Origin: Nocardioides silvaticus
Lineage (GTDB): Bacteria; Actinomycetota; Actinomycetes; Propionibacteriales; Nocardioidaceae
Length of the DNA: 64,000 nt
NCBI RefSeq assembly: GCF_003160695.1
Contig: NZ_QGDD01000005.1
Span: 186,001 to 250,000 of the forward strand
Direction: 5' to 3'
Position numbers and translations under genes: made by a program. Below, in pieces: positions 32,224-41,580 of the stretch (its first letter is position 1; the number at the start of each line of letters is the position of its first letter). Under the pieces are notes generated by a model. It worked only from the letters and a program-made list of their open reading frames with translations, searched no databases and was not told the origin of the DNA.

Positions 32224-34245
32224 GTGACGGTGAGCCAGTGGGTGGCCCGACTGCGACGGGCGGCGCCGTACCTCGCCCCCGTCGCCGGCGCCGGGAGCGT
32301 GGCGCTCGGCGTCGCCGCCCTGGCCGTGCACGGGATCCAGGGTCCCGACTGGTCGGCCGACGTCGACCCGTTCTGGCACACCGTCGTCGTGTGGTGCGTC
32401 GTCGTGGGCGGGGTCGGCGCGCTCCTCGCCCGGTTCCGCCCCGAGCACCCGTTCGGCTGGCTCGCGGTGCTCGCGGGCTGGCTGCTCGGGAGCAGCGAGG
32501 TCGCCCTCGTGGTCGCCGCCCTCAGCGGCCCGCCGGGGGTCGACCGGTGGCTGCTGTGGCTGGGCAGCTGGCTGTGGCTGCCGGGCTACGCACTCCTGGC
32601 GACCGTCGCCCTCACCCTGCTGCCCGACGGACGGCTGCCGTCGCCGCGCTGGCGGCCGGTGTTGGTCGCCCAGACGGTGGTGGTCGTGGTGGCGACGGCA
32701 CTCGAGGCGGTGACGCCCTGGGAGCGCCTCGACCCGCCGATGCGCACGAGCGGCCTCACCAACCCGCTCGAGGTCGCCGCGGTGGCCGGCGTCCGGTCGG
32801 CCGGGCCGGCGCTGGTCGCGGCGGCGGCGCTGGTCGCGGTCTCTGCCCTGCTCCTCCGGGTACGCAGCGCCCGCGGGGCCGACCGGTGGCGGCTGCTCCC
32901 GATCGCCGTCGGCGCCGCGCTCGCGGTGGCGGTGGCCCTCAGCGCCGCGGCCGCACCCGACAGCTGGGGGCCGTGGGTGGCCGCGACGAGCGTCGTACCG
33001 CTCGTCGCTGGTATCGGGCTGGCGGTGCTGCAGGGCGAGCTGGTCGGGGCCGACGCGGCCATCGGCCGGTCGGTCGCCTACGCCGCCCTCACCGCGGTGG
33101 TCGTCGCGGGCTACCTCGCCGTGGTCGGAGCGGTGGGGGCGAGCGTCGGCGGCCCCACCGCGCTGCTCGCCATCGTGCTGGTCGGGGTCACCCTCCACCC
33201 GGCCCAGCAGCTGGTGCAGCGACAGGTCAACCGCCTCCTCTACGGGAGAAGGGACGACCCGACGCAGGTGCTCGCGGCGTTCGGGCAACGCCTCGAGGGC
33301 ATGGGCTCCGCCGAGCCCGGCGGCGAGGGACTGCCCGGGCTGGCGCACACGCTCGCGGACACGCTCCGCCTGCCCTACGTCGCGGTCACCGTCAACGACG
33401 AGGTCGTCTCCCGGGCGGGGAGCCCTGCTGGAGTGGCGGTCTCGGAACGACTCGTCCACCGCGGTGAGGACGTCGGCGAGCTGCACGTGAGCCCGCGCCG
33501 GGGCGAACCGACCCTCTCCGCCGCCGACCGTCGCGTGCTCGCGGGCCTGCGGCCGGCGCTGGCGGCGGCTGTGCACAGCCTGCGGATGACCCGCGACGTG
33601 GTCCGGTCGCGCGCGGCGATCGCGGAGGCACGGGACGCCGAGCGCGAGCGGCTGCGCCGCGATCTCCACGACGACGTCGGTCCCACGCTGGCCGCGCTCG
33701 TCATGCAGCTCGACCTCGCCCGCGAGCAGGTGGCGGCCGATCCGGCGGCCGCCGAGGCGCTGCTCGACCGGATCAAGGAGGGCGTCACCGGCGTCGTCGA
33801 CTCCACCCGGCGGATCGCGCACGACCTCGGTCCGCGCGACCTCGACGACGCCGACCTGCGCGCGGCGCTCACCGAGGTGGTCGACCGGTTCTCTGCCGGC
33901 CCGGTCCTGATCAGCGCGGACCTCGCCGACACCGGCCCGCTGTCGGAGGGAGCGGAGACCGCGATCCTCCGCGCCACCGCGGAGGCGCTGGCCAACGTCG
34001 TCCGGCACAGCGGTGCGCAGACCTGCCGGGTGGCGCTCGGGCGCGAGAACGGCCAGGTGACGCTGACCGTCAGCGACGACGGGATCGGGATCACCGGCGC
34101 GGAGACGCCGGGGCTCGGGCTGCGCTCGTTGCGGGCCCGGGCCGAGCAGCTGGGGGGCCGCTGCGACATAGCCAGCTCCGGTGCCGGCACGACCGTCACG
34201 CTCCGGCTGCCGGCCCATGCCGCCGACGGAGGTGGGCCTGCGTGA
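32224..34245 (+). CDS. NarL-type sensor histidine kinase with large membrane domain
   Basis: The start is GTG 32224 (GTG 32230 is also possible); 673 residues. The N-terminal half has about nine or ten membrane segments (about 13-290). A GAF-like region (about 350-450) and a HisKA_3 domain follow, whose phosphoacceptor lies in RRDLHDDVGPTLAAL, then a HATPase domain with N box EALANVVRHS and G1 box VSDDGIGI. It overlaps the response regulator gene by 4 nt, so the pair forms one two-component system. The signal is unknown. Confidence 0.88.
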   Translation: MTVSQWVARLRRAAPYLAPVAGAGSVALGVAALAVHGIQGPDWSADVDPFWHTVVVWCVVVGGVGALLARFRPEHPFGWLAVLAGWLLGSSEVALVVAALSGPPGVDRWLLWLGSWLWLPGYALLATVALTLLPDGRLPSPRWRPVLVAQTVVVVVATALEAVTPWERLDPPMRTSGLTNPLEVAAVAGVRSAGPALVAAAALVAVSALLLRVRSARGADRWRLLPIAVGAALAVAVALSAAAAPDSWGPWVAATSVVPLVAGIGLAVLQGELVGADAAIGRSVAYAALTAVVVAGYLAVVGAVGASVGGPTALLAIVLVGVTLHPAQQLVQRQVNRLLYGRRDDPTQVLAAFGQRLEGMGSAEPGGEGLPGLAHTLADTLRLPYVAVTVNDEVVSRAGSPAGVAVSERLVHRGEDVGELHVSPRRGEPTLSAADRRVLAGLRPALAAAVHSLRMTRDVVRSRAAIAEARDAERERLRRDLHDDVGPTLAALVMQLDLAREQVAADPAAAEALLDRIKEGVTGVVDSTRRIAHDLGPRDLDDADLRAALTEVVDRFSAGPVLISADLADTGPLSEGAETAILRATAEALANVVRHSGAQTCRVALGRENGQVTLTVSDDGIGITGAETPGLGLRSLRARAEQLGGRCDIASSGAGTTVTLRLPAHAADGGGPA

Positions 34246-34880
34246 CGACGGTCCTCGTCGCCGACGACCACCCGATGTTCCGCGACGGCCTGGTCGCGGC
34301 GCTCCGCTCCCTGCCCGACGTCGAGGTGGTCGGCGAGCACGCCGACGGACGCAGCGCGCTGGAGGGCGTCCTCGCCCACGCGCCCGACGTGGCCGTCCTC
34401 GACATCGACATGCCGGAGATGAACGGCGTCGACGTCTGTCGCGCCATCGCCCGGGCCGCACCCGGCACCCGCGTGCTCGTCCTCACCATGATGGACACCG
34501 ACGCCTCCATCTCCGCGGCCCTCCGCGCGGGCGCGCGGGGCTACCTCCTCAAGGGCGCCGACCGGTCGGAGATCGCTCGCGCGCTCACCGTGCTGGTCGA
34601 GGGCGGCATCTACCTGCCGGCTGCCGTCGCCGCACGGGTGCCGACGATCCTCGACCACACCGGCGACCGGCCTTTCCCCGACCTGTCGCCGCGCGAGCAC
34701 GAGGTGCTCGAGCTGGTCGCGACCGGCCTGTCCAACAGTGCGATCGCCGCCCGGCTCTACCTGTCGCCCAAGACCGTGCGCAACCTGGTCTCGACGGTCC
34801 TCACCAAGATCCACGCCGACGACCGGCTGCACGCGATCGAGCTGGCCCGGGCGGCGGGGCTGGGCCGCCCGCTCGGGTGA
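34242..34880 (+). CDS. NarL/FixJ-family response regulator
   Basis: The 212-residue product starts at GTG in the stop of the kinase gene. The receiver domain (1-120) has the acidic pair VADDHP, phosphoacceptor Asp in VAVLDIDMPEMNG (about 55) and the LTMMDTD and YLLKGADR switch residues. The C-terminal LuxR-type HTH (about 148-208) reads LSPREHEVLELVATGLSNSA. It is phosphorylated by the kinase upstream and binds DNA as a dimer. Its targets are not identified here. Confidence 0.92.
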   Translation: MTTVLVADDHPMFRDGLVAALRSLPDVEVVGEHADGRSALEGVLAHAPDVAVLDIDMPEMNGVDVCRAIARAAPGTRVLVLTMMDTDASISAALRAGARGYLLKGADRSEIARALTVLVEGGIYLPAAVAARVPTILDHTGDRPFPDLSPREHEVLELVATGLSNSAIAARLYLSPKTVRNLVSTVLTKIHADDRLHAIELARAAGLGRPLG

Positions 34881-34989
34881 GCTCACCCCTCCAGTCCGTG
34901 CACCAACGCCCGTCTGTGCAGCGGGGACCGTGCTTGGGGTGGCGATCGGCGGCGGTTCCGGGAGGGATCAGCCGGCTTCCCGCCGACTG

Positions 34990-36306
34990 CTACCCGCGGA
35001 CGGCGTCATAAGTGCCCGGCACCAGGTCGGCCCAACCCATCTCGCGGCGGACCCTGGCGAGGTGCTTCCTGTAGGCGGTGGCGTCGACGTAGCTGCGGTG
35101 CCGGGCGGAGTCGACGAACGTGATCCCGCCGGTCAGCGGGGTGTCGTCCGTCGCGATCATCCGCGCGAACGCGCGCGCCCGCGCCGGTCGCTGCGCCTGG
35201 TCGCGCAGGTGCTGCGCCACGACGTTGCTGACGTGGTCGAACAGCGTGTAGGCGCTGGAGTTCGTCTCGAGGTAGCCGAGCCCGATCAGGTTCGGGTGCT
35301 CCCTGCTGAAGGTGTTGAGGTAGAGCTGCGGGCGGCCCTGGTCCCAGCTGAACAGGTGCTCGGCGTACGGCGCCGCCCAGTCGTAGCCGGTCGCGCAGAG
35401 GACGAGGTCGATCTCCTCGGTGGTGCCGTCGACGAAGCGCACCTTGTCGCCGTCGAGGCGCTCGACGTCGGCCTTGACCCGCACGTCGCCGTGCTGGAGG
35501 TGGTGCACCAGCTGGCTGTTGAGCAGCGGGTGCGTCTCGAAGAGCCTGTGGTCCGGCTTCGGCAGGCCGAGCCGCGTCAGGTCGCCCTGCAGCACCCGCA
35601 GCAGCGCCTGGAACACGGGCCGCTCGATGCGCAGCGGCAGCTGCGGCCCGGTCTCGGCGAACTCGTCGGTCGGGATCCCGAAGATGTGCTTGGGGATGAC
35701 GTGGTAGCCGCGCCGGACGCTGACGAACGCCGCGTCCGCAGTGGCCGCCGCGTCGCAGGCGATGTCGGCGCCGGAGTTGCCCAGCCCGACGACCAGTACC
35801 CGCTTGCCGCGGAACTCCGCCGGGTCGCGGTAGGTCACCGCGTGCCGCACCTCACCGGCGAAGGCGCCGTCGTACGTCGGTTGCCGGGGTGCCCACGTCA
35901 CGCCGGTCGCGCAGATCACCGCCCCGTAGTCGTGGGTGGTGCCGTCGTCGAGCGTGACCCGGTATCCGTTCGCGTTCTGGTCCACTCGGTCGACGCCGGT
36001 GCCGAACCGGATGCTCTCCCGCAGCCCGTACGACGCCGCGAAGTCCCGCGTGTACCGGAGGATCTGCCGGTTGCTCGGGTAGTCCGGGAACGACTCGGGC
36101 ATCGGGAAGTCGAAGAAGCCCGACGTCTTCCGCGACGAGATGAAGTGCGCGGACTCGTACATCGGGGTGCCGGGGTTGTCGAGGTCCCAGATGCCGCCGA
36201 CGTCGGTGTGGCGCTCGTACTGGTCGTAGGGGAGTCCCCAACGTCGGAGGGCCCGGGCGGCGGACAGCCCCGCCGGACCGGCGCCGATGATGCAGGTGCG
36301 GATCAT
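34990..36306 (-). CDS. Flavin-containing monooxygenase
   Basis: The 438-residue cytoplasmic enzyme has the FAD-binding GAGPAGLSAARAL at its very start and the NADPH-binding GLGNSGADIA near 175. In between lies the family stretch HFISSRKTSGFFDFP. The late CATGYDW matches the conserved ATG motif of class B monooxygenases. It should oxygenate a soft nucleophile (N or S) or a ketone; the substrate is unknown. It is divergent from a DapB-like gene, 87 bp away, and the two may share control. Confidence 0.88.
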   Translation of the reverse strand: MIRTCIIGAGPAGLSAARALRRWGLPYDQYERHTDVGGIWDLDNPGTPMYESAHFISSRKTSGFFDFPMPESFPDYPSNRQILRYTRDFAASYGLRESIRFGTGVDRVDQNANGYRVTLDDGTTHDYGAVICATGVTWAPRQPTYDGAFAGEVRHAVTYRDPAEFRGKRVLVVGLGNSGADIACDAAATADAAFVSVRRGYHVIPKHIFGIPTDEFAETGPQLPLRIERPVFQALLRVLQGDLTRLGLPKPDHRLFETHPLLNSQLVHHLQHGDVRVKADVERLDGDKVRFVDGTTEEIDLVLCATGYDWAAPYAEHLFSWDQGRPQLYLNTFSREHPNLIGLGYLETNSSAYTLFDHVSNVVAQHLRDQAQRPARARAFARMIATDDTPLTGGITFVDSARHRSYVDATAYRKHLARVRREMGWADLVPGTYDAVRG

Positions 36307-36393
36307 GATGGCAAGCGTGACGGATCAGCGACGGCGGCGGCGGGCAGTCGGTGGATCTTGACCGTGCGCTCCGGCTCTGACTGGATTCGGGGC

Positions 36394-37470
36394 GTGACGA
36401 TCCGAGTGGTGCAGTGGGCGACCGGTGGCGTGGGGAAGGCGGCGATCGAGGCGGTGCTGTCCCATCCCGACCTGGAGCTGGTCGGCGCATGGGTGCACTC
36501 GGAGGGCAAGCACGGCAAGGACGTCGGCGAGCTGATTGGCGGCGGACCGGTCGGCGTGCGGGCGACGACCAGCGCCGAGGAGATCCTCGCGCTCGACGCC
36601 GACTGCGTGGTCTACAGCCCGCTGCTGCCGCGCGAGGACGAGGTGGTGGCGCTGCTGCGGTCCGGCAAGAACGTGGTGACGCCGGTCGGCTGGGTCTACC
36701 CCGATCCCGACGGCTGCGGCGCGATCCGCGAGGCATGCGCGGAGGGCGGTACGACGCTGCACGGCACCGGCATCCACCCGGGCGGCATCACCGAGCGGTT
36801 CCCGCTCATGGTCTCCGCGATCAGCGCCCGGGTCACGCACGTGCGGGCCGAGGAGTTCAGCGACATCCGCACCTACGACGCGCCCGACGTCGTCCGCCAC
36901 ATCATGGGGTTCGGGGTGCCGCCCGAGCAGGCGATGGGCGGCCCGATCGTCGACCTGTTGGGCGCCGGCTTCAGGATGTCGGTCCGGATGGTCGCCGACG
37001 AGATGGGCTTCGACATCGATCCCGAGCTCGACACGGTGCAGGAGGTCGCGGTCGCCACGCAGCCGCTCGACACTCCGGTCGGCACCATCGAGCCCGGGCA
37101 GGTCGCAGCACGGAAGTTCCACTGGCGAGCGCTCGTCGACGGCGTCCCCGTCGTCACCGCCAGCGTGAACTGGTTCATGGGCGAGGAGCACTTCGACCCG
37201 CCCTGGAGCTTCGGTCCCGAGGGGGAGCGGTTCGAGGTCGAGATCACCGGGGACCCCGACGTGAAGGTGACGTTCAAGGGCCTCCAGCCGGAGACGGTCG
37301 AGGAGGGCCTGGTCCGCAATCCCGGCATCGTGGTGACGGCCAACCACTGCGTCAGTGCCATCCCGTACGTCGTCGCCGCCGCACCGGGCATCAAGACCTA
37401 CCTCGACCTCCCGCTGCTCGCCGGCCGGGCGGCACCGCAACTGGGACGCGGAAGGGGCCCCGGGTCGTGA
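36394..37470 (+). CDS. DapB-like NAD(P)-dependent dehydrogenase
   Basis: The start is GTG 36394; 358 residues. The N-terminal Rossmann domain reads VVQWATGGVGKAAIEAVLSH, the dinucleotide loop of dihydrodipicolinate reductase-like and 2,4-diaminopentanoate dehydrogenase-like proteins, followed by ELVGAWVHS and VVYSPLLP. The C-terminal part has GTGIHPGGITERFP. Many actinobacterial paralogues occur in steroid and lipid loci, usually without a known reaction. A terminator hairpin overlaps its last codons. Confidence 0.78.
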   Translation: MTIRVVQWATGGVGKAAIEAVLSHPDLELVGAWVHSEGKHGKDVGELIGGGPVGVRATTSAEEILALDADCVVYSPLLPREDEVVALLRSGKNVVTPVGWVYPDPDGCGAIREACAEGGTTLHGTGIHPGGITERFPLMVSAISARVTHVRAEEFSDIRTYDAPDVVRHIMGFGVPPEQAMGGPIVDLLGAGFRMSVRMVADEMGFDIDPELDTVQEVAVATQPLDTPVGTIEPGQVAARKFHWRALVDGVPVVTASVNWFMGEEHFDPPWSFGPEGERFEVEITGDPDVKVTFKGLQPETVEEGLVRNPGIVVTANHCVSAIPYVVAAAPGIKTYLDLPLLAGRAAPQLGRGRGPGS

Positions 37471-37483
37471 CCCGGAGCCCCTT
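37452..37483. terminator. Bidirectional terminator between convergent genes
   Basis: AAGGGGC and CCGGGTC pair with GACCCGG and GCCCCTT around a 2-nt loop, with one unpaired base on each arm. It covers the last codons of the DapB-like gene and the 3' end of the opposite gene. Confidence 0.8.
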
Positions 37484-37497
37484 CGATCGCGGATGGG

Positions 37498-37986
37498 CTA
37501 CTTGCACTCGAGCGGCGAGAACGTGGAGTCGCCGTTCTTCTTCTTCACCTCAGCCGAGCCGCAGAGGGTGTACGCGCCGAAGTACGGAACCGCACCCTTG
37601 GTGTTCTCGGGCAGCATGTTGGCGCCGTTCTTCGATGCTGTGAACGAGATCATCGCGTTGTTGATGTCGGTGTCGCCGGCAGGCAGCACGTAGCACTTGA
37701 CCTCGTTCCAGACGTTGGCCCGGTAACCGTCGATACCGCTGGGCCGCGCGCTGGCGGTCAGCGTGTAACGGACGAAGTTGGGCGTCACGCGGTTCGCCTG
37801 GAACTTGCAGGTGGCGACCTGGTCGACGTTCTTCAGCGTGAGGATCTTCTGCTTCGGCGTCAGGGTGATGGCCGCGTCGACCGGCGGGCCGAGGAGAGAG
37901 CCGCTCAGGACCATGAGACCGGCAGCGAGGGCGGCGACGACCCCGAAGCGCCGCTTGGTGTGAGTCTTTCTGCGATGCGTTGCCAT
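37498..37986 (-). CDS. Secreted hypothetical protein
   Basis: The 162-residue product starts with a basic stretch (ATHRRKTHTKRRFG) and a hydrophobic core (about 15-35) ending SGSLLGPPVDA, a signal peptide. The mature part has four cysteines, which could form two disulfides. The sequence belongs to no family I recognise. The upstream DNA (37990-38090) is unusually AT-rich for this window (runs such as GTTTTCTGATAAC), a sign of a strong promoter. Confidence 0.65.
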   Translation of the reverse strand: MATHRRKTHTKRRFGVVAALAAGLMVLSGSLLGPPVDAAITLTPKQKILTLKNVDQVATCKFQANRVTPNFVRYTLTASARPSGIDGYRANVWNEVKCYVLPAGDTDINNAMISFTASKNGANMLPENTKGAVPYFGAYTLCGSAEVKKKNGDSTFSPLECK

Positions 37987-38182
37987 GAGGATCACTTTCT
38001 GTCGGTGATCCCTCCCCAAAATCGCACGCTAGTGACGTTTTCTGATAACAACCTCGATTCTGCGGTTTTCAACGTTTTCTTTACTTTCGGCACCCGAAGG
38101 GTGGGCGCCGTACTCCGGTCGACGGTTGTGGCTGGCCGGCCCGGGTACCGCCTCATCTCCAGCTTCCGACGATGGAGGAGCC

Positions 38183-38416
38183 ATGCCGAGCAAGTCCGCG
38201 AACGTGAAGAACGAGAAGCAGTACGAGGCGCTCAAGGACAAGGGGATGTCCAAGCAGCGCGCCGCGAAGATCGCCAACACCCCCGACGCCTCGAAGAAGG
38301 GCGGCAAGGCCAGCGGCAGCGGCAAGAAGAACTCCGACAGCAGTCAGGGCGGCACGACCGCCCAGAAGAAGAAGGCCGGCAGCAAGGGCGGCAAGGCGGC
38401 CGCCAAGAAGAGCTGA
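38183..38416 (+). CDS. Small basic DUF7218-like protein
   Basis: The 77-residue product (ATG 38183, GGAGGAG upstream) begins MPSKSANVKNEKQYEALKDK, then GMSKQRAAKIANTP, as in the small DUF7218 family, followed by a Lys/Gly/Ser-rich tail. It is probably cytoplasmic and may bind nucleic acid because of its charge. The function is unknown. Confidence 0.75.
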   Translation: MPSKSANVKNEKQYEALKDKGMSKQRAAKIANTPDASKKGGKASGSGKKNSDSSQGGTTAQKKKAGSKGGKAAAKKS

Positions 38417-38427
38417 CCTGACGGAGG

Positions 38428-39237
38428 TCAGCGCGCCGACCCGCGCTCCGGAGTCAGCGAGATGGTCTCGCCGCGACCGACCGGGTGGATCCTCCCGGCC
38501 CAGCCGTCCTCCTCGGCGCGGGCGAGGAACGCCTCGAGCGGGGACTTGAAGACGCGGTAGTCGTCGTAGTGCACCGGCACCGCGCGGTCCGGCCAGGCCC
38601 GGCGCAGGAAGTCGAGACCCTGGGCCGCATCCATCGTCACGGTGTGGAAGAGGACCCGGGTGCCGCCCAGGTGGACGACCGCGGTGTCGATGTGGGGGAA
38701 GCGCGCGGCGATCTCCGAGACGTGCTCCCCGGTGAGGGTGTCGCCGCTGATGTAGATCCGCTGCCGGAGCTGGCCGGAGACCCGGTGCTCCAGGATCGAG
38801 CCCATCACCGGGGGCAGCAAGCTGCCCATGACGCCGCGAGCGTGGACCCCGGGCACGGCCCGGACCGTCAGCGTCTCGTCGCCCTTCGTCAGGCTCGTGT
38901 CCTCCCAGGTGTCGAGGGCCTCGGTCTCGAAGCCCCAGCGGCGCAGCCTCCGGGCGGCCGGCGGGGTGGTCAGCACCGGTTGGTCACGCACCAGCTCGCG
39001 TCTCGCCACCCGGTCGAAGTGGTCGCCGTGGAGGTGGGACAGCACGACGGCGTCGAGCGGCGGCAGGTCGGCGGGCTGGAGCGCGGGCTCGGTGAGCCGG
39101 CGCGACCAGAGCCCCTTGCCGAGGTAGGCCCGCTGGCCCCGGTGCAGGAAGTTGGGGTCGGTGAGCACGGTGAAGCCGCCGATCCGCAGGATCGTGGTGG
39201 CGGTGCCGATGAACGTCAGTGAGTCGTCGTCGTACAT
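38428..39237 (-). CDS. MBL-fold hydrolase (UlaG/YtnP-like)
   Basis: The start is ATG 39237, with GAGGAGAGG upstream; 269 residues. The zinc motif is SHLHGDHFD, followed by ISGDTLTG and a distal His in VPVHYDDY, a UlaG/NAPE-PLD-like arrangement. The N-terminus runs LTFIGTATTILRIGGFTVLTDP, typical of that family. The substrate is not known. It is divergent from the small DUF2188-like gene. Confidence 0.82.
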   Translation of the reverse strand: MYDDDSLTFIGTATTILRIGGFTVLTDPNFLHRGQRAYLGKGLWSRRLTEPALQPADLPPLDAVVLSHLHGDHFDRVARRELVRDQPVLTTPPAARRLRRWGFETEALDTWEDTSLTKGDETLTVRAVPGVHARGVMGSLLPPVMGSILEHRVSGQLRQRIYISGDTLTGEHVSEIAARFPHIDTAVVHLGGTRVLFHTVTMDAAQGLDFLRRAWPDRAVPVHYDDYRVFKSPLEAFLARAEEDGWAGRIHPVGRGETISLTPERGSAR

Positions 39238-39358
39238 CCGGATCCTCTCCTCGCCGCGGACCGTGGAGCAGTACCCGGGGTGACCTTCGGCACTCACCCG
39301 GTGTGTGCCCCGCCGGATCGGGAACCTCCACCGCCGCACCCGGAACGAGGAGGTCGTG

Positions 39359-39574
39359 ATGGCTGACGGAGACGTCGAGACCGTCTACGAGGACGGTCAG
39401 TGGACGAACCTGGTCGTCGGCGAGGGCCTGAGCCACCTGCTGTTCGAGACGCAGGACAAGGCCGTCGCGGAGGGCCGCCGCCTGGCCAAGGACGCCGGGG
39501 TCGACCACGTCGTCAGGGCCGAGGACGGCACCGAGCTGGAGCGCACGTCCTACGCCGAGGAGCACACCGGCTGA
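39359..39574 (+). CDS. Small DUF2188-like protein
   Basis: The 71-residue product (ATG 39359, GAGGAGGT upstream) reads TVYEDGQWTNLVVGEG, then FETQDKAVAEGRRLAKDAGVD and HVVRAEDGTELERTSY, the layout of DUF2188 proteins. Its function is unknown. It is convergent with the response regulator gene 10 nt downstream. Confidence 0.7.
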   Translation: MADGDVETVYEDGQWTNLVVGEGLSHLLFETQDKAVAEGRRLAKDAGVDHVVRAEDGTELERTSYAEEHTG

Positions 39575-39584
39575 TGGCGGGCAG

Positions 39585-40238
39585 CTACCCCCGCAGGTAG
39601 GCGAGGACGGCGGAGACCCGGCGGTCGGTGCCGGGGTCGAGGCGGAGCTTGGCGAAGATGCCGCCGACGTGCTTGCGGACCGCGGCCTCGCTGACGACGA
39701 GCGCCTCGGCGATCGCTCCGTTGGTGCGACCCTCGGCCATGAGGGCGAGCACCTCCCGTTCGCGGTCGGTGAGGGACGCGAGCGGCCCGTCGTCGCGGCG
39801 GCGTCCGAGCAGCTGCCGCACCACCTGCGGATCGACGACGGTCTCGCCGTCGGCGACGCGGTCGAGGCTGTCGAGGAACTCCCGCACGTGGCCGACCCGG
39901 TCCTTGAGCAGGTAGCCGATGCCCCCGCCCGGCGCCGAGTCGAGCAGCTCGGCGACGTAGGCGTCGGCGACGTACGCCGAGAGCACCATGATCGCGATCT
40001 CCGGGTGGTCGGCCCGGATGGCCGCCGCCGCGCGCAGACCCTCGACGCTGTGGTCGGGCGGCATCCGGATGTCGGTGACGACGGTGTCGGGACGGGCGTG
40101 CGCGACGTACGCCAGCAGTGCCTCGGCGTCGCCGACCGCGGCGACGACCTCGTGCCCGGCCTTCTCGAGGATGCCGACGAGACCCTCGCGGAGGAGCGCG
40201 GCGTCCTCGGCGAGCACGATCCTCAGCCGACCAGGCAC
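39585..40238 (-). CDS. NarL-family response regulator of an ABC-linked two-component system
   Basis: The start is GTG 40238, overlapping the kinase gene by 16 nt; 217 residues. Receiver motifs are VLAEDAALLREGL and phosphoacceptor Asp in VVTDIRMPP, plus MVLSAY and YLLKDRV. The LuxR-type HTH at about 155-210 reads LTDREREVLALMAEGRTNGAIAE. With the kinase just upstream it probably controls the divergent ABC transporter. Confidence 0.92.
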   Translation of the reverse strand: MPGRLRIVLAEDAALLREGLVGILEKAGHEVVAAVGDAEALLAYVAHARPDTVVTDIRMPPDHSVEGLRAAAAIRADHPEIAIMVLSAYVADAYVAELLDSAPGGGIGYLLKDRVGHVREFLDSLDRVADGETVVDPQVVRQLLGRRRDDGPLASLTDREREVLALMAEGRTNGAIAEALVVSEAAVRKHVGGIFAKLRLDPGTDRRVSAVLAYLRG

Positions 40239-41473
40239 GGGCACTCCATCCTGACCTCGGTCGGCCCCCCGTCCGGGCTGTGCACCTGCAGCCGGCCGCC
40301 GAGCGCGTCGAGCCGGATCCGCAGGCCGACCAGCCCGGAGCCGGCCGTCTCGTCCGCGCCACCCACGCCGTCGTCGACGACGGTGACGACGAGCCGGCCG
40401 TCGCGCTGCCACGCGTGCACCTCGGCCCGGCGTGCCCGCGAGTGCCGGCTGACGTTGGTGAGGGCCTCGCTGACGACGAAGTACGCCGCCGCCTCGACCG
40501 GTGCCGGCAACCGGTCGGGCAGCGTGATGTCCACGGTCACCGGCACCGAGGACCGGTCCGCCAGCTCGTGCACGGCGGCCGCCAGCCCGTGGTCGACCAG
40601 CACGCGCGGGTGGATCCCGCGGACCGTGCCGCGCAGCTCCTCCAGCGCCAGCTCGGCCTGTCGACGGGCGGCCCGCACCAGGGTCTGCCCCTCGCCCTCG
40701 GGCACCTCGAGCTCGGCCCGGCCGAGAGTCATCGTCAGCGCCACCAGCCGTTGCTGCGCGCCGTCGTGGAGGTCGCGCTCGATCCGCCGGCGCTCGGTCT
40801 CGAAGGCGTCGACCAGGTCGATCCGGGAGCGGCGCAGCTCGGCCACGGCGGCGGCGAGCCGGGCCTCCTGCGGGTCGAGGAGCAGCCGGGCGAGCGCGCC
40901 CTGGGCAGCCGCCAGCAGGGTGATCAGGTAGGCCGCGAGCACGAGCGCCAGCACGCCCGCCGCGAACCCGAGGACGCCGTCGAGCGCCGTGTCGAGGTGC
41001 CAGCCGAACACGTTCATCTCGTCGGTGGTCCGCAGCCACGGCGCGAGCAGGAGCACCGCAGGCAGCGACAGCAGCACGATCAGCACCAGCGCGTCGACCG
41101 GCCACAGCAGCCCGCTGAGCAGCACCGCGTAACCCACCTCTGCCCACGACACCGGCACCCGGCGACCGGCGCGAAGCCGCTCGCCGAGCGAGGTGCCGGT
41201 TGCCGGGCGCGGCCGGACCAACGCCAGCCGGCGCCGCTCCAGTACGCCGAGCAGCCCGGTCAGCAGCGGGATCCCCGCCAGCACCGCGACCCCCACCACG
41301 ACCACCACCGTCGCCGCGCCGAGCAGCAGCGTCGTCGCCAGCACGACCAGGGTCGCGAGCCCGATCGGCGCCGACGTCGCGAGGTAGGCGAGGGACCGCC
41401 ACGGCCAGGCGGAGGTCAGGAGCCGCCACGGGTGGCCGCGTACGGCGGACCACGCGTCGGGGGCTCGGCTCAT
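40223..41473 (-). CDS. NarL-type sensor histidine kinase
   Basis: The start is ATG 41473, with GGGAG upstream; 416 residues. It has a DUF1707/PspC-free N-terminal half with four or so membrane segments (about 30-75, 115-150, 160-205), then HisKA_3 with ERRRIERDLHDGAQQRLVAL and HATPase motifs EALTNVSRHS and VVDDGVGG. The kinase and regulator are adjacent and divergent from an ABC transporter, as in many drug- or peptide-sensing modules. Confidence 0.88.
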   Translation of the reverse strand: MSRAPDAWSAVRGHPWRLLTSAWPWRSLAYLATSAPIGLATLVVLATTLLLGAATVVVVVGVAVLAGIPLLTGLLGVLERRRLALVRPRPATGTSLGERLRAGRRVPVSWAEVGYAVLLSGLLWPVDALVLIVLLSLPAVLLLAPWLRTTDEMNVFGWHLDTALDGVLGFAAGVLALVLAAYLITLLAAAQGALARLLLDPQEARLAAAVAELRRSRIDLVDAFETERRRIERDLHDGAQQRLVALTMTLGRAELEVPEGEGQTLVRAARRQAELALEELRGTVRGIHPRVLVDHGLAAAVHELADRSSVPVTVDITLPDRLPAPVEAAAYFVVSEALTNVSRHSRARRAEVHAWQRDGRLVVTVVDDGVGGADETAGSGLVGLRIRLDALGGRLQVHSPDGGPTEVRMECPCLVG

Positions 41474-41506
41474 GGCTCCCAACCTAGGGCGGCGGGAGGC
41501 GCCGCG

Positions 41507-41526
41507 GGGTAGCGCACGCGCTACCC
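41507..41526. promoter_or_regulatory. Inverted repeat GGGTAGCGC-2nt-GCGCTACCC
   Basis: A near-perfect 9+9-bp inverted repeat sits in the 107-bp gap between the divergent kinase gene and the ABC transporter. It is a good candidate site for the NarL-type regulator. Confidence 0.55.
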
Positions 41527-41580
41527 GGGTGTCGCGCACGGACCAGTGAACCGCCGCCGCCGCAGCGGTTGCCTGGAGCC

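Noticed and set aside
31171..34461. 1096-codon open frame on the minus strand
   Set aside because: It crosses the kinase and regulator genes in antisense and has no domains.
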